From Candidatus Solibacter sp. (GTDB lineage Bacteria; Acidobacteriota; Terriglobia; Bryobacterales; Bryobacteraceae), in NCBI GenBank assembly GCA_025361425.1, contig JANYAH010000202.1, forward strand, positions 1 through 40,290: a stretch of DNA of 40,290 nt, in the 5' to 3' direction. Below are positions 32,242 through 40,266 of the stretch, piece after piece. How positions within the stretch are numbered: position 1 is the first letter of the stretch; every line of letters begins with the position of its first letter. The translations under genes and the position numbers were made by a program. The notes beneath the pieces are model-generated. The model was given only the letters and a program-made list of their open reading frames with translations, did no database searches and was not told where the DNA came from.

Positions 32242-33559
32242 GGGCCTCCTGACCAGTGGCGGGCACGGTAAGGCGAACCAGCGCGCCGCCGGAGCTGCAG
32301 TTCTCCAAATCCAGGCGGCCGTTTACCAAATCCGCGCGCTCCCGCATGGAAACCAGTCCCATTCCATAAGCATGCGACCTTCCGAAGCCAACCCCGTGAT
32401 CTTCCACTTCCAATACGACAGCTTCCGGCAGAAACCGCAGGCGCACCTCCGCCCGGTTCGATTGCGAATGCTTCGCGATGTTGTTCAGCGCCTCCTGCAT
32501 GACCCGATACAGGTGGATGGCGACGGCGCGGTCGAGTTCGCACGCCGCGCCGGATTTCTCATAGTGTACCTCAATGCCCGTCTGTTTCTGGAAGCCCGGC
32601 AGGTATTGATCCAGCGCGCCTTCGAATCCGATTTCGTCCAGAATCACAGGATGCAGCGCGTGCGACAATGCCCGCACCTTGTCGAGCGTGGATTGTACAA
32701 TCTCCTGCACCTCGCGCAGATCGGCGCCCAGCGAGTCGGGGTCTGCTGGACGCCGGCTGGTGCGCTGCAGCATGGCTCCCACGGCGGTCAGAATCTGGCC
32801 GAAGTCGTCATGCAGGTCGCGCGAAATGGAGCGGAACGTGTTCTCTTGCATCGCGATCAGTTGCTGGGCCAATTCGCTGCGCCGCGCCGACAGAACCGCC
32901 ACTTCCTCAAACAGCCGCCGGTTGTAGTGCACCAGGTAGAGGCTGGTCAGTAGGATCAACACCAGCATGGCCGCCACAAATAGATAGACGTTGCGCTCCA
33001 CACCCGCATACACACCCCGAATGCGCGCGCCGGCCTGTTGCTCGCTTTCGTTGTTCTGCACCAGCAGCCGCGCCACCGCCGTGCTCAATGCTTCCTGGCG
33101 TGCCTGCAGCGAGAGGCGGATCAAGGTGCGCGCCTCCGCCTCCTGCCCACTCTGCGCCAGCCCGAAGATGCGGTCCAGCGCGTCCCAGAATTGCCCCAGC
33201 GAGTCGCTCAGGTACTTGCGCTGGTCCGCATCCCGGTCGAGCGGCGACGACTGGGCTTCGCGCGCAATCGCGTCTTCGAGATCGGTCCGTATCCGGCGGA
33301 ATTGTCCCTGCCATGCCGTCAGTGGATAGGGCTCGCTCCCCTCCAACATGTCCCGCATCGCCAAGCCGAGCGAATTCAGGTTGTTCTGTATACGCAGCAG
33401 CAGCAGCGAATCGGCGCGATTGCGGTCTATAATGCCGCCCTGCAGCCGCTCCAGTCCGTGCAGTTGCCTGACCGTGTAGCCCGAATAGAGGGCGACCGCG
33501 GACAGCGTGATGGCGAGTCCTGCGACCAAACGCACGGTAGGAGATCTGGGTTGGGGCAT
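32234..33559 (-). CDS. HisKA_3 sensor histidine kinase with four-helix periplasmic sensor
   Basis: 441 residues from ATG 33559 (AGAGCGG just upstream); the longer frame to 33625 has no ribosome-binding site. TM1 (about 9-27) and TM2 (about 190-210) enclose a ~160-residue helical periplasmic domain of the four-helix-bundle (MCP-like) type. The kinase core follows: a short coiled linker, SRDLHDDFGQILTAVG with the phospho-His of the HisKA_3 dimerisation domain, and the HATPase domain with EALNNIAKHS (N box), VEDHGVGF (G1) and GMGLVSMRERADLVNGRL (G2). The HPK7 class pairs with NarL-type regulators, as here. No other sensory domain is present, so the signal is probably a periplasmic small molecule. 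Confidence 0.93.
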   Translation of the reverse strand: MPQPRSPTVRLVAGLAITLSAVALYSGYTVRQLHGLERLQGGIIDRNRADSLLLLRIQNNLNSLGLAMRDMLEGSEPYPLTAWQGQFRRIRTDLEDAIAREAQSSPLDRDADQRKYLSDSLGQFWDALDRIFGLAQSGQEAEARTLIRLSLQARQEALSTAVARLLVQNNESEQQAGARIRGVYAGVERNVYLFVAAMLVLILLTSLYLVHYNRRLFEEVAVLSARRSELAQQLIAMQENTFRSISRDLHDDFGQILTAVGAMLQRTSRRPADPDSLGADLREVQEIVQSTLDKVRALSHALHPVILDEIGFEGALDQYLPGFQKQTGIEVHYEKSGAACELDRAVAIHLYRVMQEALNNIAKHSQSNRAEVRLRFLPEAVVLEVEDHGVGFGRSHAYGMGLVSMRERADLVNGRLDLENCSSGGALVRLTVPATGQEAHA

Positions 33560-33644
33560 TCCGCTCTTATGAAGGGAGACTAGCACGGTTGGCGGGGCCA
33601 CTGTCACTGGCGCCAAGTGAGGCACGCGGGCGCCCCTGCCCGGC

Positions 33645-34163
33645 TCACTCCAAATGCCTCACCAAGGCCCGCGGGGGCGGGGCCGACTTATCGCCCGTCA
33701 ACCAATCCAACCGCTCCTTCACTTCTTCGGGGCGGGCCTGCCCGAGGATGCGGGCTACAATGCGTCCCTCGGCGTCGAGGAAAGCGGTGGCCGGCACCGC
33801 GCCGCCCAGTTTGAGCTTCTCGAGATCGTCCCCCGTGGCGCCATACCACACCGCGAAACCCACCTTGTGTTCAACCAGAAACGCGGGGATTCTGGCCTTC
33901 GTTTTGGCATCGTCGAGCGACACACCGATGAACCGTACGCCGCGGGTGGCGTACTGCTTTTCCATCTCCACCAGCATCGGCATTTCACCGTTGCAGGGGC
34001 CGCACCAAGTGGCCCAGAAGTTGAGGACCACCGGTTTGCCGCGCAGGTCGCGCAAACGCTGCTTCTGGCCATTGGCATCCCGCAACGTGAGGTCGGCGAT
34101 GGGTACGCCGGCGCCTAGCGCCACCAGCGCCGGTATCAGTGTTGCCACGGCAAGCCGCCGCAT
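33645..34163 (-). CDS. TlpA/ResA-like thiol-disulfide oxidoreductase
   Basis: 172 residues from ATG 34163, which overlaps the upstream stop (TAATG). The 19-residue longer frame is a shadow. A signal peptide (R-R-L-A-V-A-T-L-I-P-A-L, cleavage about residue 20) is followed by a thioredoxin fold: VVLNFWATWCGPC with the redox Cys pair, F-I-G-V-S-L-D-D after the central helix, and cis-Pro in AVPATAFLD. The C-terminal GDKSAPPPRALVRHLE tail is disordered-looking. It should reduce disulfides, or deliver electrons, to envelope proteins or haem in the periplasm. It stands between the beta-barrel gene and the histidine kinase (85 bases), so an operon is likely. Confidence 0.9.
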   Translation of the reverse strand: MRRLAVATLIPALVALGAGVPIADLTLRDANGQKQRLRDLRGKPVVLNFWATWCGPCNGEMPMLVEMEKQYATRGVRFIGVSLDDAKTKARIPAFLVEHKVGFAVWYGATGDDLEKLKLGGAVPATAFLDAEGRIVARILGQARPEEVKERLDWLTGDKSAPPPRALVRHLE

Positions 34164-35257
34164 TACTTCTCCGCGTGCCCGCCCTTGCCCGGCAGGCGGA
34201 GGCTGTAGCTCAGCAGCCACACGTAATCGGCGAACGCGGCGTCGCCATGCGTGCCCAGCATCTTGTCGGGAACGCTCCGCGTCCGGTCCCGGTACACTGC
34301 CTTTCCGATGCTGGCCTGGATCATGTTCCGCCCGCGCGCATAGATCAGACCGGGCGCTGCCGATATCGCGAACCCAGGGCGCCGAAAACCCAGATCGTTG
34401 CCCCTCAGGTTACTCGCCGGCACACCTTCCATGCGTGGGCCAAACGTCACCGTCAGGCCCTTGATCGCCCCGATTGGGTGCGACACGCCGGCCTGGACCA
34501 AATACTGGTCCTGAATCGCGTTGTACGCCGTCAGCGGCTGGTTGATGGATGTGGCGCTGCGCTGCACATTGTTCGCGCCGCCCTGCGTGGCCAGGTAGTT
34601 GCCCGTCGTGTAAACGATCGTGTTGTGCCCCACGTCGCGGAAGGCCTGCCACTGGAATATCATGCCCCAACCGCCGCTGCCGGGCTGGATGGAGTAGTCC
34701 GCCGTGACCACCGTCGGCGTGGTTGCCGTAGCCGTGGTGAGCACATTGTTCTGCACGTTGTCCTTGCCGGTGGGCGCCTGCACTCCGAAGCCTACGCTGA
34801 CATTGCCCCGTTTGGCGCGACGCGGATTCCACACCCAGCCCTGCGCCACCAGCGCGCTGTCGCCAAGCCCCGCGCTGTGGGTAGTGTAGTAGGAGTTGTT
34901 CGAGCGGCGGCTGGCGAACAGCAGTGGCACGGTCAGTGTGAGGCTGATTCGCGGCGTGGCCTGGTAACTCAGGTTGATGTCCTGCAGGTTGATCTTATTC
35001 ATCACCTGAGTTCCCTGCTGTACCCGGTAGGTCTGTTCCACATCGCCCACGAAATGCTTATACGAAAACTGGTGCCGGTAACCTAACGTCAGCTCGAAGT
35101 CGCCTGACTGTAAATACCCGCCCTGGCTCTCCGGTGACATATCCATGGAACTCGACCGCGCCACGATGCAGCCCTGCCCGCGCGCCGGAACGGTTGCAAG
35201 TAATACCAGCGTCATGGGCCATACAACCACAGACAGACACTTACACAGATTTCGCAT
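34163..35257 (-). CDS. Outer-membrane beta-barrel-like protein of unknown function
   Basis: 364 residues from ATG 35257, ten bases behind a strong GGAGGG ribosome-binding site (35268-35273). The 14-residue extension to 35299 is unlikely. A signal peptide (CLSVVVWPMTLVLLATVPARG, cleavage near residue 28) is followed by one Cys (G-Q-G-C). The remainder is alternating polar/hydrophobic strands rich in aromatic residues at their ends (FELTLGYRHQF, ISLTLTVPLLFA, NVSVGFGVQAPTGKDN, LTVTFGPRMEG), typical of transmembrane beta-barrels of the MetA-phenol/transporter-like type. There is no plug or TonB box. Its neighbour, TlpA, starts at its stop codon. The substrate is unknown. Confidence 0.7.
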   Translation of the reverse strand: MRNLCKCLSVVVWPMTLVLLATVPARGQGCIVARSSSMDMSPESQGGYLQSGDFELTLGYRHQFSYKHFVGDVEQTYRVQQGTQVMNKINLQDINLSYQATPRISLTLTVPLLFASRRSNNSYYTTHSAGLGDSALVAQGWVWNPRRAKRGNVSVGFGVQAPTGKDNVQNNVLTTATATTPTVVTADYSIQPGSGGWGMIFQWQAFRDVGHNTIVYTTGNYLATQGGANNVQRSATSINQPLTAYNAIQDQYLVQAGVSHPIGAIKGLTVTFGPRMEGVPASNLRGNDLGFRRPGFAISAAPGLIYARGRNMIQASIGKAVYRDRTRSVPDKMLGTHGDAAFADYVWLLSYSLRLPGKGGHAEK

Positions 35258-35410
35258 CGGAAAACATCCCTCCAGGAATTGATGCGAGTATGCGGTCAAT
35301 CGCCTGACCAGGCAATAATCGAAATCTACTACTCTGGTGTCGCTCCGAGGGCGGCACTTGCCCCTGGCGAATCGCCGGAGTGTGCCCGAAACGCCTTAGT
35401 ACGTTTCCTC

Positions 35411-35453
35411 ACCCTACCCCTCCCATACCCCCTTTTGCCCCTGGCCTTACCCC
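35411..35453 (-). other. G-quadruplex-type tract (C-rich on the plus strand)
   Basis: The minus strand has six G-runs of 3-5 bases (35453-35450, 35441-35438, 35432-35428, 35424-35422, 35420-35417, 35414-35412) with loops of 1-8 bases. It can form an intramolecular G-quadruplex (i-motif on the plus strand). It lies seven bases upstream of the extended -10 promoter at 35460-35468. Confidence 0.5.
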
Positions 35454-35459
35454 TCATAG

Positions 35460-35468
35460 TGGTATAAT
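35460..35468 (+). promoter_or_regulatory. Extended -10 promoter upstream of the lysozyme-fold-like gene
   Basis: TGG directly followed by TATAAT (35463-35468) is an exact extended -10. There is no good -35, as expected for this class. It points to the gene at 35609, giving an untranslated leader of about 130 bases. Confidence 0.5.
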
Positions 35469-35608
35469 CTCTGCTTATGGACGCTCCGTAACTACCCGCT
35501 AGACTGGAGGGAACGCAGGCTCCCCCCCTCGATTCCACGCTTGGGTCCGCCTTGAACGGCGCGCACACCCCGGCATTTTCAAATCTTTGATTCTAAGGAG
35601 TTTCCAGC

Positions 35609-36079
35609 ATGATTAAACTGATTACCAGCGGTATGTTCGTAGTCGGAATGGTGGCTGTGCCCGTGGCGTTACCGCCCCATCAGGCGCCTGCCGCGGCTCC
35701 CGATTATCGCAACGATCCCAGACTAGAAACCCTTCGTTCCTTCTTCCGCAACTCCGATTGCCCCGCCGAACAATACGCCTCTGCCTTCCTGGAAGCCGCC
35801 GACCACAACGAACTCGATTGGCGCCTCTTGCCTAGCCTCTCCTACATCGAATCGACGGGCGGAAAGGCCGCCCCCTACAACAATTTGTTCGGCTGGGATT
35901 CCGGGCGCGCGCACTTTCCCTCCCCCATCGCCGGTATCCACGCCGTCGGCTATCGCCTTTCCCATTCGGACCTTTATAGGGACAAGGAACTGGACAAGCT
36001 CCTGGCCACCTACAATCCAAGTGTCGAGTATGGACGAAAGGTGAAGTCCGTCATGCGGCGGATTGCCCCCTCCGAGTGA
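35609..36079 (+). CDS. Secreted lysozyme-fold-like (glucosaminidase-type) protein
   Basis: 156 residues with a signal peptide (ITSGMFVVGMVAVPVALP, cleavage about residue 20-30). The mature part is helical: F-L-E-A-A-D-H-N-E-L-D-W-R-L-L-P-S-L-S-Y-I-E-S-T-G around 61-84, with Glu near 81 in the place of the catalytic Glu of transglycosylase or glucosaminidase folds. Then come N-N-L-F-G-W at about 90-96, a P-I-A-G-I-H-A-V-G-Y-R helix, and L-A-T-Y-N-P-S-V-E-Y-G-R-K-V, the usual C-terminal helix. It probably cleaves or binds peptidoglycan in the periplasm. AAGGAG at 35595-35600 is a good ribosome-binding site. The family call is by pattern only. Confidence 0.65.
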   Translation: MIKLITSGMFVVGMVAVPVALPPHQAPAAAPDYRNDPRLETLRSFFRNSDCPAEQYASAFLEAADHNELDWRLLPSLSYIESTGGKAAPYNNLFGWDSGRAHFPSPIAGIHAVGYRLSHSDLYRDKELDKLLATYNPSVEYGRKVKSVMRRIAPSE

Positions 36080-36098
36080 TCCGAACCGGTTCGTTTGC

Positions 36099-36242
36099 TT
36101 AAAGTTGTAAGAATTGGACGCCGAAGTACAGGCCCCCAAACAAAGCTACGGAAATTACCAGAACCGCCACCCACTTGATATACCGTTGGCTGGTGGTGAC
36201 TTGTTCGTCTGCCCTGATGCGGTCTGCGAGGCTATCAAACAT
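36099..36242 (-). CDS. 47-residue single-pass membrane protein
   Basis: ATG at 36242-36240 is preceded by a perfect AGGAGG (36253-36248, spacing 5). The protein starts M-F-D-S-L-A-D-R-I-R, has a polar stretch to about residue 22, then a single membrane helix (KWVAVLVISVALFGGLYFGV, 23-42), and stops at TAA 36101-36099. No family is known to me. The strong ribosome-binding site, clear membrane segment and upstream promoter make it a real gene despite its size. It lies tail to tail with the lysozyme-fold-like gene. Confidence 0.75.
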   Translation of the reverse strand: MFDSLADRIRADEQVTTSQRYIKWVAVLVISVALFGGLYFGVQFLQL

Positions 36243-36261
36243 GGAAACCTCCTAAAAGGCC

Positions 36262-36289
36262 GTTATAAAAAACCTACACAGGATGTTGA
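36262..36289 (-). promoter_or_regulatory. Candidate promoter of the 47-residue membrane protein gene
   Basis: On the minus strand, TCAACA (36289-36284) and TATAAC (36267-36262) are separated by 16 bases. They sit 20-50 bases upstream of the start codon of the small gene. Confidence 0.45.
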
Positions 36290-36390
36290 CCTGAGCAGAG
36301 TGTAGACCTAATTTGGCAAACTTTCCAGTAATCTTTCGGACTGCCGCCTCTGATTCGCTTGACAACCACGCAATCGAGGGGTTTTCACCG

Positions 36391-37668
36391 CTATTTGACG
36401 AACTTGGCGATATCGTCGATCACCACCGCCGCCACGTGGCCCGGCTTGCCGTATTCGGCCGGCATACTCTTGCCTTCACCCGCCACAAACAAATGATTCA
36501 GAGCCGGATAGCTCTTCATCACTACGCCTTTTCCGCTGCCCACCGCGCTCTTCCACAGCCCGAAATCGGTCATCGTCACCTGGTAATCCCGCTCGCCTTG
36601 CAGAATCAGCATGGGAATTCCCAGTCTCTTGGCCGCGGCCGCTGGGTCGTAGTCTTTTAGATCCACCCAGTAGGAAACCGGCACGCCGCCAAACGCCGGC
36701 GAATCCTCGTCGCCCGCTTCCAGTTTCTTTACTTTGGCCTGCAGCGCCTTGGCGTTATCCATCTGCTTGCCCGTGATCCCCATGTACATCACCTGCTCCA
36801 CCAAAAGGTCTTCAATCGGCCGCACATTCCCGGCCATCAGCACGATGCCCGCTAGTTTCCCGTCCGCTTCCGCGATCCTCGGCGCCACGTACCCGCCCAG
36901 GCTGTGACCCACCACGAACACCCGCCTACCGTTTACCTCCGCCTGCGTGCGCACCAGCGCGATGGCCTTCGCGGCATCTTCCACCGCTTCTTCCTGCACC
37001 GTGAATTTGCCGCCGATTCCCGCCAGCCGCGCCCGGTACTGCAGGGTGCGCTTCTCGTAGCGCAATACCACGACCCCACGCGAAGCCAGTCCCTCCGCCA
37101 GATCCTTGAACACCTTCGCGCCGCCCACCGTCTCATCGCGATCGTTCGGTCCCGAGCCGTGAACCAGCACTACCGCCGGGAACGGCCCCGCACCCACCGG
37201 CACCGTCAGCGTTCCCGGCAACTTCCATTCGCCTTCACCCACCGTAACGGCACGCTCCTTGAAACTGGCGGGCTGGCTATACGCCGGCCGCTCCCAGTTG
37301 ACTGCCCCCGGCAGTTGGAAAAAACCCGCCACCAGACCCGCCGAATTGATAATGATGCGGAAATTGATATTCTGCGTGGCGAATTTGGCCGGAAAGACCA
37401 CGATGCTGTTGGGCCCCGCCTTAGTCACCGAGGCGTCGCCAAGTTTCTCCATCGCGCCGTACGTCTTGATCATGGCGCCCACTTTGGCCAAATCCGCCGC
37501 CGGCAGACCCTTCTGCACGTCGGCAGTGGACATTTGCAGGAACTCAGCGTATTGCCCGGCCAGCACCAGGTCCAACGCTTTTCTGGCCAGCACGGTGGAA
37601 TCCTGGGCCGGCTGGGCCGCCAGCAGGATGGAAAGAAGCGGCAAAATGCGTAGCGCGCGATTGAGCAT
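36391..37668 (-). CDS. Exported alpha/beta hydrolase with DUF3887-like N-terminal domain
   Basis: 425 residues. A signal peptide (I-L-P-L-L-S-I-L-L-A-A, cleavage about residue 18) is followed by a ~90-residue NTF2-like/DUF3887 domain (about 25-115, V-L-A-R-K-A-L-D-L-V-L-A-G-Q-Y). The alpha/beta-hydrolase domain (about 150-425) has the oxyanion strand VVLVHGSGPNDRDE, nucleophile Ser in GHSLGG, Asp in ILQGERDYQV and His in NHLFV. Similar proteins are labelled dienelactone-hydrolase or acyl-peptidase-like esterases. The substrate is unknown; the product should act in the periplasm. It is transcribed alone, divergently from the TonB receptor gene (166-base gap). Confidence 0.9.
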   Translation of the reverse strand: MLNRALRILPLLSILLAAQPAQDSTVLARKALDLVLAGQYAEFLQMSTADVQKGLPAADLAKVGAMIKTYGAMEKLGDASVTKAGPNSIVVFPAKFATQNINFRIIINSAGLVAGFFQLPGAVNWERPAYSQPASFKERAVTVGEGEWKLPGTLTVPVGAGPFPAVVLVHGSGPNDRDETVGGAKVFKDLAEGLASRGVVVLRYEKRTLQYRARLAGIGGKFTVQEEAVEDAAKAIALVRTQAEVNGRRVFVVGHSLGGYVAPRIAEADGKLAGIVLMAGNVRPIEDLLVEQVMYMGITGKQMDNAKALQAKVKKLEAGDEDSPAFGGVPVSYWVDLKDYDPAAAAKRLGIPMLILQGERDYQVTMTDFGLWKSAVGSGKGVVMKSYPALNHLFVAGEGKSMPAEYGKPGHVAAVVIDDIAKFVK

Positions 37669-37834
37669 GACACTTCTATCCTACAGCGCCGCGGACCGGA
37701 ACTTTTCGCCCCTCGTGAATCGGCGCCTCCGCCCACGGTGACATCCTTCTGATGGTCGGCCGCCGCCAGCGCCCCCGGCGGTGGAATACTAGCTGTGGTA
37801 GTAAATCAATGAGGGCGCTAAGCTGCCCAGTACT

Positions 37835-39916
37835 ATGTCGTGCCTTCCCGTGCTGACCGGCCTGACCATGCTGTTGCTGGCCTCCGCTCAAACAACCCCA
37901 CCCGTGACGCCACAGCAATTGCCCACGGTTCATGAACGTATAGAGGTTACCGCCACGCGCCTTCCCGAATCGCCTGACCAGGTTCCGGCCGCCATCGAGG
38001 TGTTCACCGGAGATGAGCTCCGCGCCCGGGGAGTTCGCGACTTGCGCAGCGCCCTCGCCCTCGCGATCGGCCTGGAGATCGCGCCCGGTGGCGATGCCGG
38101 GCCGGCCAGCGCGGTGCCCGCCTTCTGGGGTCTCAAGGAGTTCGACGCCTTTCTGCTGGTTGTGGACGGCGTGCCTTTCGGTGGCGCCTTCAATCCGGCG
38201 CTCACCTCGCTCAACTTGACGGATGTGGAGCGCATCGAAGTGCTGCGTGGGCCGGCCCCCGTCATGTATGGCGCCACCTCGTTCGTCGGCGTCATTCAAG
38301 TGGTACATAAGGATGCCGCCGCAACCGGCAAGGAACTCGTCATCCGCGGCGGCAGTTTCGGAAGCGGTGGCCTCACATTCTCCACGCCGGTACCGCTCTC
38401 CCGCAACTGGACGTCGCGCCTCACCTTAGATGGTGAGCGGGAAGGGTTCAGCGATGCTCGTACCGCGTTCCGCCGCGGCCACGCGGCCTGGCGGGTGCAG
38501 CACAAGGGCGCAGACCACCAACGCCTCTGGTTTGGTGTGGATCTGAATTGGCTCAATCAAGATCCGGCCAGCCCTCGTCTGCGCGACGGCCAAGTCCTAT
38601 CTCCGCTCAATCCCCTGGATGCCAACTACAATCCGGCTGGCGCTTTTCGTAACGACCACCGGTTTGCCCTGATGGGCGGCTTCGACCGGCGCGCGGCGGG
38701 CGGCACCTGGTCCACTACGGCATCTTTGTCCCACAGCGCCCAGAATCTCTTGCGCGGCTTTCTCGTGGATCTTTCCGACACGCAGAATAATGCCCACGGC
38801 TTCCGCGAGAACATCGGCCTCACCGACGTCTACGTGGATTCCCACCTCTCGTGGAAGGCCCCTCATGGCATATCTTTTCTGCTCGGCGGCGACTACCTGC
38901 ACGGCCAAGGTAACGCCCGCGGCGCCGATTTCGACTACACCACTCTCTTGAGCGGAGCCACCGCCGCTCGCGTCACGTCCCCCAGCGTCCTCGATGTCTA
39001 CATCCACGACCGGCGCGACTTCGCCGGTGCCTATAGCTCCGTTGAGTGGAGCCCCGTGGAAAGGTTTCGCGTGGATGCCGGTGTGCGTCTCAACATCACC
39101 ACCGAGAACCGGGAAAGCGGCGACGCAGCCGGAACCGCCCCGGCCGCTCGCCAGACCAACCTGCGCGCCAGCGGCAGTGTCGGCGCAATTTTCAGCGCCT
39201 GGCAACACAACCAGGACGCCGTAAAATTCTTTGTCAACTATCGCGATACCTTTAAGCCGGCGGCCATCGATTTTGGCATCGGTGACACCGAAGCCGGTAT
39301 CCTCAAGCCGGAAACGGCGCGCAGCGTCGAGGGTGGCATCAAAGCCCGGTTTTTCGGTGGACGGCTCGGCGCTGAGGCGTCCCTCTTCCAAATGAACTTC
39401 GAGAACCTGGTGATTGCGACCAAAGTTAACGGGTCGCCCGCCCTGGCCAATGCCGGCACGGAAAAATTCCGCGGCTTTGAAACCGGCGCCTCCCTGTATC
39501 TCACCAGCAAGGTCATGGCGCGCGCCACCTATAGTTTCCACAACGCGGAATTCGTGGATTCCATTCAGTTGTTTGACGGGGTGCCGGCCCAACTCGGGGG
39601 CAAGAAGCTCGAGATGTCTCCCCGCCAGCTCGCCGGTTTTGGCGTGATGTACACCCCAGTCCGTGGCGTTTTCGGCGGCGTCGAAATGAACTACACCGGC
39701 AGCCGCTTCTTGAATAAACGCAACACGTCTCTGGCGGACGGATTCGCCACCGTGGGGTTCGGCATCGGTTATCGCACCCCGCGCTGGGAATTGCGGGTGG
39801 ATGGCCGCAATCTTACCGACCGGCGCGACCCCATAGCGGAGAGTGAGATTGGCGATGCACAGTACTATCTCATGACCAGTCGTCGGCTGGACATCAGCTT
39901 CGCAGTCAGGTTCTGA
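37835..39916 (+). CDS. TonB-dependent receptor
   Basis: 693 residues, outer membrane. A signal peptide (P-V-L-T-G-L-T-M-L-L-L-A-S-A, cleavage about residue 19) is followed by a TonB-box-like R-I-E-V-T-A-T-R (35-42). The plug domain (about 48-150) includes LDLVVDG-like FLLVVDGVPFG, V-E-R-I-E-V-L-R-G-P-A-P-V-M-Y-G-A and F-V-G-V-I-Q-V. The 22-strand barrel ends with R-R-L-D-I-S-F-A-V-R-F, terminal Phe. It is about the size of siderophore, cobalamin or copper receptors, shorter than the Oar type, and lacks the carboxypeptidase-regulatory domain. The ligand is unknown. It is preceded only by a weak ribosome-binding site and stands alone. Confidence 0.92.
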   Translation: MSCLPVLTGLTMLLLASAQTTPPVTPQQLPTVHERIEVTATRLPESPDQVPAAIEVFTGDELRARGVRDLRSALALAIGLEIAPGGDAGPASAVPAFWGLKEFDAFLLVVDGVPFGGAFNPALTSLNLTDVERIEVLRGPAPVMYGATSFVGVIQVVHKDAAATGKELVIRGGSFGSGGLTFSTPVPLSRNWTSRLTLDGEREGFSDARTAFRRGHAAWRVQHKGADHQRLWFGVDLNWLNQDPASPRLRDGQVLSPLNPLDANYNPAGAFRNDHRFALMGGFDRRAAGGTWSTTASLSHSAQNLLRGFLVDLSDTQNNAHGFRENIGLTDVYVDSHLSWKAPHGISFLLGGDYLHGQGNARGADFDYTTLLSGATAARVTSPSVLDVYIHDRRDFAGAYSSVEWSPVERFRVDAGVRLNITTENRESGDAAGTAPAARQTNLRASGSVGAIFSAWQHNQDAVKFFVNYRDTFKPAAIDFGIGDTEAGILKPETARSVEGGIKARFFGGRLGAEASLFQMNFENLVIATKVNGSPALANAGTEKFRGFETGASLYLTSKVMARATYSFHNAEFVDSIQLFDGVPAQLGGKKLEMSPRQLAGFGVMYTPVRGVFGGVEMNYTGSRFLNKRNTSLADGFATVGFGIGYRTPRWELRVDGRNLTDRRDPIAESEIGDAQYYLMTSRRLDISFAVRF

Positions 39917-39948
39917 TTCACCCATCCCAGGAGCCAACTTCCACTGAA

Positions 39949-39968
39949 TACCCGGGATTACCCGGGAT
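39949..39968. repeat. Perfect tandem duplication of TACCCGGGAT
   Basis: Two head-to-tail copies of the 10-mer TACCCGGGAT, each with a CCCGGG palindrome, lie 33 bases after the TonB-receptor stop. They could pair as a short hairpin or be a protein-binding site; no terminator T-run follows. Confidence 0.6.
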
Positions 39969-40074
39969 ATCTCCCTATATCGGACCTGTAAGCAGACGCT
40001 GGTACCGAGCCGGTACGGATAGGACTCGAATTGAAATGGAGATTGAGTTGAAATAGTGGCAGGAACAATTTACC

Positions 40075-40266
40075 ATGCACTCTATCGGAATCGTCTACTT
40101 CGCCGTCACACTATTTCTCGCGCTGGCCGTACTGATCAAGTGGAAGCGCCGCCATGACGTGCACGCCGCGAGGCTGAACCGAGGGCTTCGCGGCTATGTC
40201 GCCGGGACCACGGCAGGGCTTGCTGTGCCCGCACAGACGCCCCGCGAAAATCCGATTCCGGTATAG
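40075..40266 (+). CDS. Small single-pass membrane protein
   Basis: 63 residues. One membrane helix at 4-21 (I-G-I-V-Y-F-A-V-T-L-F-L-A-L-A-V-L-I) is followed by a very basic segment K-W-K-R-R-H and a polar cytoplasmic tail. AGGA at 40061-40064 is a usable ribosome-binding site, and the start at ATG 40075 keeps the helix at the N-terminus. No family is recognised. It follows the TonB receptor gene after 158 bases, which hold the TACCCGGGAT tandem duplication. The positive-inside rule puts the N-terminus outside. Confidence 0.5.
   Translation: MHSIGIVYFAVTLFLALAVLIKWKRRHDVHAARLNRGLRGYVAGTTAGLAVPAQTPRENPIPV

Noticed and set aside
33560-33625. Longer N-terminus of the histidine kinase
   Set aside because: No ribosome-binding site at 33625; the ATG at 33559 places the first membrane helix near the N-terminus.
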